NCBI GenBank assembly: GCA_029891345.1
Contig: CM057009.1
Coordinates: 298,011,466-298,075,465 of the forward strand
Direction of reading: 5' to 3'
Source of the DNA: Dryococelus australis
Lineage: Eukaryota; Arthropoda; Insecta; Phasmatodea; Phasmatidae
Length of the DNA stretch: 64,000 bases
The first letter of the stretch is position 1. Each line of letters opens with the position of its first letter. This document shows, piece by piece, positions 58,726-64,000 of this stretch. Made by a program: the position numbers and the translations under genes. The notes beneath the pieces were generated by a model. That model did no database searches. It was not told the origin of the DNA and was given only the letters and a program-made list of their open reading frames with translations.

Positions 58726-59290
58726 CAGTCCTTGGTTCAAAACCCTTAGCGGGTAATTAGGAATAATCACATGTAATTGCATAATGAGTATGTACCAAGA
58801 GTAATTACACAATAAGTACACATGTTTACCCATCAGCTACTGAACCCAACTGAGGTAATTGGAAAGAAAGAGGACAGACGTAGGGGTTAGGGGGGTGTAG
58901 GGTTGAGGAGTCAGTCCTTGGTTTGAGACCCGTAGATGGTAATTAGGTGTAATTATATGTAATTGAATAGTGAGTAAGTACCAAGAGTAATTACACACTA
59001 AGTACACGTGTTTACCCATCGACTGCCGAAACACAATTGACCAAATTAAAGGCTGTGGGAGGGGGTAAAGTGTGTAGGGTTTGACCAGATGGGTTGAGGA
59101 GTCAGTCATTGGTTCGAAACCCACAGAGGGCAATTAGATGTAATTATTTGTTAAATTACATTATTAGTAATTGCATAATGAGTAATTAGGCATAATAAGT
59201 CATTGCATAACGAATAGTACATATACAGAGACTAAGTACACAGTAATTATACACTAAGTACACGTCGTACCCTGACCACTGCTAACTTGC
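58726..59290. repeat. About three tandem 188-bp units with B-box-like motif
   Basis: CAGTCCTTGGTTCAAAACCC at 58726, CAGTCCTTGGTTTGAGACCC at 58912 and CAGTCATTGGTTCGAAACCC at 59103 head three units (spacing 186 and 191). Each is followed by GTAATTA repeats and ACTAAGTACACGTG. GGTTCGAAACC differs by one base from a tRNA B-box, but no A-box was found. Confidence 0.75.
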
Positions 59291-59749
59291 AACTGATCTG
59301 TGAATCGCCAATATGCTTGTGATATACGTCTGCCATCTTGGAATGTGTATTATGGGCAAGAGACTCCGACGGCAAACTGAATGTATCTCTTGCCACCACT
59401 GCATGGAGTGCTGGACAAATTTGGGTTACTGTAGAGACGAAAATTTTGAAATGGGTAACCGCCATGTAGATTTGTGATATTATATAAGGCAGAAATATAT
59501 TTTAAAAATTCTTAGTATATTTTTTAACCTTCAATCATACCGCATCGGTCTGTGTAATGCAAACTGCATTAGTCAGTGATAATAAAATCGTTTTAAATTA
59601 CCTATGCATCTAAACATTATTGTGTGCATTGACAAGTGACTAGGCAATACACATACGATTGCAGTTTGCATGCCACACTACGCGTGGCCCGCCAGCAGCT
59701 GAAAGTAAACCCACACACTCTGTGGAAACAAAATACCTGTGGCGAGCTC

Positions 59750-59852
59750 CCCGCTGACAACTGGAACGACGTACCAGCCCACAAAAGAAGCCAGCGACCC
59801 TCCATTCATCACCAAGGAACTCTCTCCCTTTTCAAGGGAAATAGAAAGAAAG
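59750..59852 (+). CDS. Candidate exon, plus strand (upstream of the next)
   Basis: The frame ending at the donor AAAG|GTAATG (59852) reads TTYQPTKEASDPPFITKELS, then PFSREIERK, in phase 0. It fits the phase-0 start of the exon at about 60082. The 5' border is uncertain: the frame has TAA near 59707, and no good acceptor was seen, so a first exon or a frameshift is possible. No family was recognised. Confidence 0.4.
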
Positions 59853-60081
59853 GTAATGAGTTAGACAAATGATGAACCAAACACATTACTGTGAAAACTG
59901 TGATGCTAAATGGTCCTGCGTGTATTATGCGATTTAGCATACCGTAAAACTAAGACATTACTTACATTAGACATTGTAAACGAACTGTCATTTATCCGTA
60001 AAGATTTTATCATTTATTTTGCAACCAGTGAAATAAAACACATATACAATTGTCTGCCTCAACAGCTGTAGGAAGATCCCA

Positions 60082-60278
60082 ATATTATTTCATACTTGTG
60101 CTGTGAGAACTGTCTCCTAGGATTACCTTTATTGTCCAAAGATATATTCGCACAGCATCCATACACAAGAAGAGAATGTTTGGTACGTAAAATGGAAGAA
60201 ATAATCCAACTCACACAAGCTTACGAAGTGCCCGACATTGTCTCCAATACTTCAACAACACCAAAAGCATTACTCTAA
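60082..60278 (+). CDS. Candidate terminal exon, plus strand
   Basis: An acceptor-like CTGCCTCAACAGCTGTAG leads into a frame reading SYLCCENCLLGLPLLSKDIF, AQHPYTRRECLVRKMEEIIQ and LTQAYEVPDIV, with a stop at 60276-60278. With the acceptor at CTGTAG the exon starts at about 60076 with GAA GAT in phase 0, matching the donor at 59852. AATAAA signals occur at 60772 and 60890. Protein-like, but no family was recognised. Confidence 0.4.
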
Positions 60279-61776
60279 GTACTATTTAAAAAATTGTTGG
60301 GTGCAAACACTATACGTGTATTATCAAAAAATATATTTTTGTGTGCAAACACTATAAGTTGTTTTAAAAAGAAAGTTTCCTTGTGTCCAAGGGTTAAATG
60401 CATAAAATGTATAACATTCACTTATTGTCAAATAAGTGTCTATATCATACTCAGAGAAATATAAATCCACAAAACTGTTTAAATTTAAAGCACCATATCC
60501 ATGGTCTAATCTGTCACCAGATCTACTAAGCTTATACCACTTACAGACATACAAAGCATACAATATCAAACAATATCAAATGAGATTCTGGCATCATACC
60601 TTATGAAGACAAATTCCAATATGTAAATGAAGTGCTTAATTCAGAATATCCATTATACCGGTACGTCTTAATTCTTAAGTAAAACATAAAAGAAATTTGT
60701 GAAATCTTAATGTAACAGATATACTCAAATACTTTCAGAAAATATTATGCATGTAGCCACCTTAATGCATTAATAAAACAATATTTTTGTAAACTACATA
60801 TCTGTTCAAAATCAATGTTTTGTTCTCAATGCGAAAGTGAAGCTTTGTGTGAATTCATCTAGGTTAATCCTTCATATGTTTGAAGCAAGCTTAATAAAAA
60901 TATGTGTACGTATATCCATTATAGTTTGTATACATAATTTTGTTTGACGTAATCATGTTGTAAATGTTGGATATCTGTTCAATCATGTTGTAAAAGAACT
61001 TCCTCTTCTAATCTTATATACATTAAGAATGTAACTGAAGATTACTGTACATCACAATTATATTCTAATAACAGAAAAAAAAGTGTATGTCATTAACCAT
61101 ATTGTTGTATGTTATTAAGAGCAAATGTATGTATAAAATAAATAATATAACTTGTACATAATGTAAAATCACATTTAATTTAAAAAATTCACTTCACAAT
61201 TAATTATGGTTTTATTAACTAAAGACTTACTCATTATGTTTCCTTGATTTCCTTTTATTATACAATTGAAAAAATATATACACAACCACACAGAACCTCT
61301 ATATATATAAAAAAAAAAACAACACTTTGCAAGTATAAGCCTTTATTCAAAACACTCTCTTCCATATGACTGAAACCCAAATTTTACACTTGACAGAAAT
61401 AAACATCACGCACTGTCTTGTATCCTTACAAAGCACTGTCTTGTAGAAATATGTTTCACATGATATAATTCTACAGAAGTATAATGAAATGATAATGGAA
61501 ACAACCGAAAGTGTAAGTATGTCATATATATCATTTTTAAATATATCCTTCTAAAATTGTTGTAGTAAATTTGGAATAATAAAACAGTATATATTAAAAA
61601 AATGATTTTAAGTTTTAAAAACAATTTACATTAAAAAAAGATTTAAAGTTAAACAATTTAAGGGATTTCCATTGTATCTAAAAAACAACTGCCCCCAGCC
61701 AATGTGCAAATTAACTTACACATCACTGTATGTACTCCTCGACATCGAAAAGAGAGACAAACTCTCAATTTGTGGG
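60279..61776. other. AT-rich sequence, possible 3' UTR then spacer
   Basis: No ORF of note. AATAAA-type motifs at 60772, 60890 and 61137 would be compatible with a 3' UTR of the preceding plus-strand exon. Confidence 0.35.
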
Positions 61777-62539
61777 TTAGAGGTGGGGTGGGTGTTGGGA
61801 GTTATATGGGAATATACAGATTAGGTAAGGGTGATTGAATTGGCAAGTGGGTGAGTGAACCGACATCTGGAGACCCCCTGAAATCAGGACTAACTGTCCT
61901 AACTTCTGGAGGACTCCACTCTCACTGTGATGGTGACGAGATACATCCATTCCCTTGACTAGGGGAGGGAAAGAGGATGCCGTTGAGTCGCCTTCGTCAT
62001 ATGACATACTCACATATTTATTTGTTTGTGGTGACATTCTTTTGTCTTTACCAGCCATGTAAAATCTCAAGAAGGCACTCAGCTCCCGCTGAGAGAAGTC
62101 TTGCCACAAAAGAAACCCCGCAGATGGAACGGAGTCAGTTGAGGCACCAACCCCCAGCAAGCAGACAGCTGGGGAGGCATTGTGTAGTCAAAGAGCAACC
62201 TCTGGATAGATGGTAAACAGGGTGACGTTCATTGGGGCAGAAGCCCCTACAGTTAAGTCTATAGGCTGCTCCAACGAAAACAACTGTCGACATGTTTCCA
62301 CATTCCGCCAGCATTAATCCACATCTCGCCATCTCTTCCCCCAATGGCGACACCACACCACTCAATGCATCAAAGTCTGACTCATCCCATTCAATGTCCA
62401 AACTGAGATTAGGTAAACCCTCACATGACACCATTAACTTACTTGAAAATATGCTTACAAATCTTACAAGCGACTCCACTCTCTCAGAAAAAAAGGTCCG
62501 ACCCAACAGAGCGGCACCAGGAAGGTCTATTTCAAACAC
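61777..62539 (-). pseudogene. Unidentified ORF pair next to the Maverick-type integrase
   Basis: Two overlapping minus-strand frames (62539-62135 and 62160-61777) look like one gene with a frameshift. The first reads FEIDLPGAALLGRTFFSERV, then an acidic segment (DIEWDESDFD). The second has QRELSAFLRFYMAGKDKRMS. It lies downstream of the integrase remnant on the same strand. I do not recognise a family; it might be a further Maverick/Polinton gene. Confidence 0.4.
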
Positions 62540-62599
62540 TTAACTTGGTTGCTTAGATACAAATCATGAGTTATTGTGAATCCCTTCTATCTAACAAAT

Positions 62600-63087
62600 G
62601 ATCTATTTTTTCCCCATTAAATAATCATTTGGCAGACTAACTTTCTGCAATTGATAAGCATAAAGACCACCTCTGCCAGGCTTGCCAGATTCAAGGTAAT
62701 ATAATCATGGGTATGAATGTTTCACAGAAATAATCTTAAATATCTCATAAGACTTAACCTCATACCTCTTCACAAAAACACCCTTTAGTTTCGACACATG
62801 AACATAATCGCCAACCATAAATTTCTGTTTCCACTCAGTGAAACCTTGAGATTGTTTTATATATATATATATATATTTTTTTTTAACAAACTGCTGTCTA
62901 TTATGTTAATAGATGCTGTTTTTATCATTCTGTAATATCTTGAATTATAGAACATCACTATTTCAGGCAGAATATTCACCCACTTGAGTCCCATTCGACA
63001 CAAAATATTTGTATAACTGTTTTAAACTTTTATTAAATCTTTCAACTATAGAAGCTTTCATTTCAGAATACGCTGACCCCATCAGGT
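62600..63087 (-). pseudogene. Maverick/Polinton-type integrase C-terminal half
   Basis: The minus strand reads AYSEMKASIVERFNKSLKQL (the conserved glutamate of the core), then YKYFVSNGT. After stops and an AT-rich simple repeat, FTEWKQKFMVGDYVHVSKLK and GVFVKRYEV follow, the chromodomain-like tail. The ASxVERFNxxLK and VGDxVxxSKxKGVFxKxY order is that of the Maverick/Polinton family of transposon integrases. The N-terminal half, including the first two acidic residues, is missing. The TA repeat at about 62860-62875 splits the frame. Confidence 0.7.
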
Positions 63088-64000
63088 GAGACATGAGATG
63101 AATGATGACACAAATTACTTACTGATGAGGGCGCCAGCGGTGTTTCCCAGTCACTGTACTGTTAAGACTCAGGGTTCTCAGGGATGCTGTGGGTTCTGTG
63201 TGTCTGTCTCACCCGAGCGTACTTACGATACACTTTGCATTAATAAACATTATTACTAAAATTTTAGAAAACAATGGCAAGATGTAGCTGTCATTTCAAT
63301 GAGAAAACACTTGATGCACTGTACTAATTCATTTTTATTATTACCATTCGTACAAAGAAAACGTGCCAGAAATTTATTTATGAATTACTCTCGGTTGTGC
63401 CTAGCCAACTCCGATTAGGTGCTCCCCAGCTCGCAATTACTCTAGGCACTTCCTGGGTGGATGGCTGCTATTTGGTGTTTGAAAACACAATCTTCACATG
63501 GGAATGGGGTTGCCAGCCGTTAGTGTGGACTGATGATTATCCCGGAAGATATAGCGCACAGAATAATGAAATGTGACAAAAATGAACAAGTTACATGAAC
63601 ATGTGTGATTTCCTCCCTTTCTCCTCGTTTAAGTTTCAAAAAACGCGAGGGCACAAATTATTATTTAAGCGGAAGCATAATGTTGGGGAAATTATCTGGC
63701 AAAAACCTACGCGAGCAAAGGTTAACTGGTATACTAAGAAAGAGCTATGGTAAACTACATCAGTGCAAAAAGTTTGAAGTGCGTACATGACAGCTTCTTA
63801 CCTCGCCCAACCTCCTACAATGACTGCACCTAGGCTAGCTTCGCAGGGACCTACCATGGCTGCCTATAGGGCTCACATAAGCGGAAGTGCTATGCACGCC
63901 GACTAAAACTTTTATATATGAAAATAAAGTGGCACAAAATAAATCAAATATTGTTTTACATTTTTGATTTTTCTTATTATTTTTCTGTATCATTTTAATG
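63088..64000. other. Spacer to the window end, nothing recognised
   Basis: A mixed-composition stretch with no splice-bounded or transposon-like frame. Confidence 0.35.

Noticed and set aside
58726..59120. tRNA gene or tRNA-derived SINE
   Set aside because: Only a B-box-like motif is present; no A-box, cloverleaf or CCA end was seen.
59247..59465. Minus-strand ORF with MAVTHFKIFVSTVTQ, possible 5' exon
   Set aside because: It overlaps the edge of the tandem repeat, and no downstream exon in phase was found.
1..64000. CRISPR arrays, bacterial operons or rRNA
   Set aside because: No regularly spaced identical repeats with unique spacers, no ribosome binding sites and no rRNA-like segments were seen.

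Overview
This is an AT-rich, intron- and repeat-dominated eukaryotic window. There are no operons, Shine-Dalgarno sites or long intact ORFs. Coding signal is either (a) short exons bounded by GT/AG sites or (b) decayed transposable elements. The element mix suggests an arthropod: Jockey/I-like non-LTR gag, Ty3/gypsy, BEL/Pao, Ty1/copia with a copia-type primer site, Tc1/mariner, a Maverick-type integrase and YqaJ-type exonuclease genes. A decapod crustacean or a large-genome insect are both possible, but the species cannot be fixed from the sequence.

Main positive result: a real host gene appears to run on the minus strand across most of the window. Three exons (43058-42997, 26918-26788, 22493-22258) and a fourth upstream (52760-52607) have good splice sites, and their intron phases chain without conflict (1, 0, 2, then 1). 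An exon at about 11111-10935 and a cysteine-rich, stop-containing exon at 10490-10349 look like the 3' end of the same gene. An 83-bp candidate at 56947-56865 fits upstream in phase. The introns are 4 to 16 kb and packed with transposons. From memory the 52.7 kb exon resembles the C-terminal part of SZT2 (KICSTOR complex), but this is tentative. That exon carries a 1-base frameshift in an A4 run.

Layout. 1-2239: minus-strand non-LTR element (5' UTR plus broken gag). 2240-2960: dead Ty3/gypsy integrase. 2985-4170: dead BEL/Pao 3' half. 4920-9334: complete but dead minus-strand Ty1/copia element with two 203-bp LTRs, an ATTTT target duplication, a tRNA-iMet-type primer site and a polypurine tract. 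10349-11111: terminal host exons. 13200-14140: dead Tc1. 14600-15970: LTR/leader debris. 19990-20580: repeat array rich in TGACCTTGA and CCGCCATCTTGG motifs. 21425-21718: P2X7-C-like exon. 22258-22493 and 26788-26918: host exons. 27800-31970: two related gypsy-type LTR/leader blocks in head-to-head inversion. 33060-33540 and 40790-41740: two related LTRs. 35240-36570: YqaJ exonuclease pseudogene. 37850-39590: gypsy integrase tail followed by an ORF with a 49-residue tandem repeat. 42997-43058: host exon. 44113-49671: BEL/Pao element with both LTRs. 50910-52260: mariner-like remnant split by a MITE. 52607-52760: host exon. 58100-59290: short tandem repeats with B-box-like motifs. 59750-60280: possible plus-strand exon pair. 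61777-63090: Maverick-type integrase fragment and neighbouring ORF.

Nothing suggests an intact transposon, a CRISPR array or a tRNA/rRNA gene. All positions of frameshifts, splice sites and repeat units were read by eye. Family assignments rest on motif recognition without database searches.
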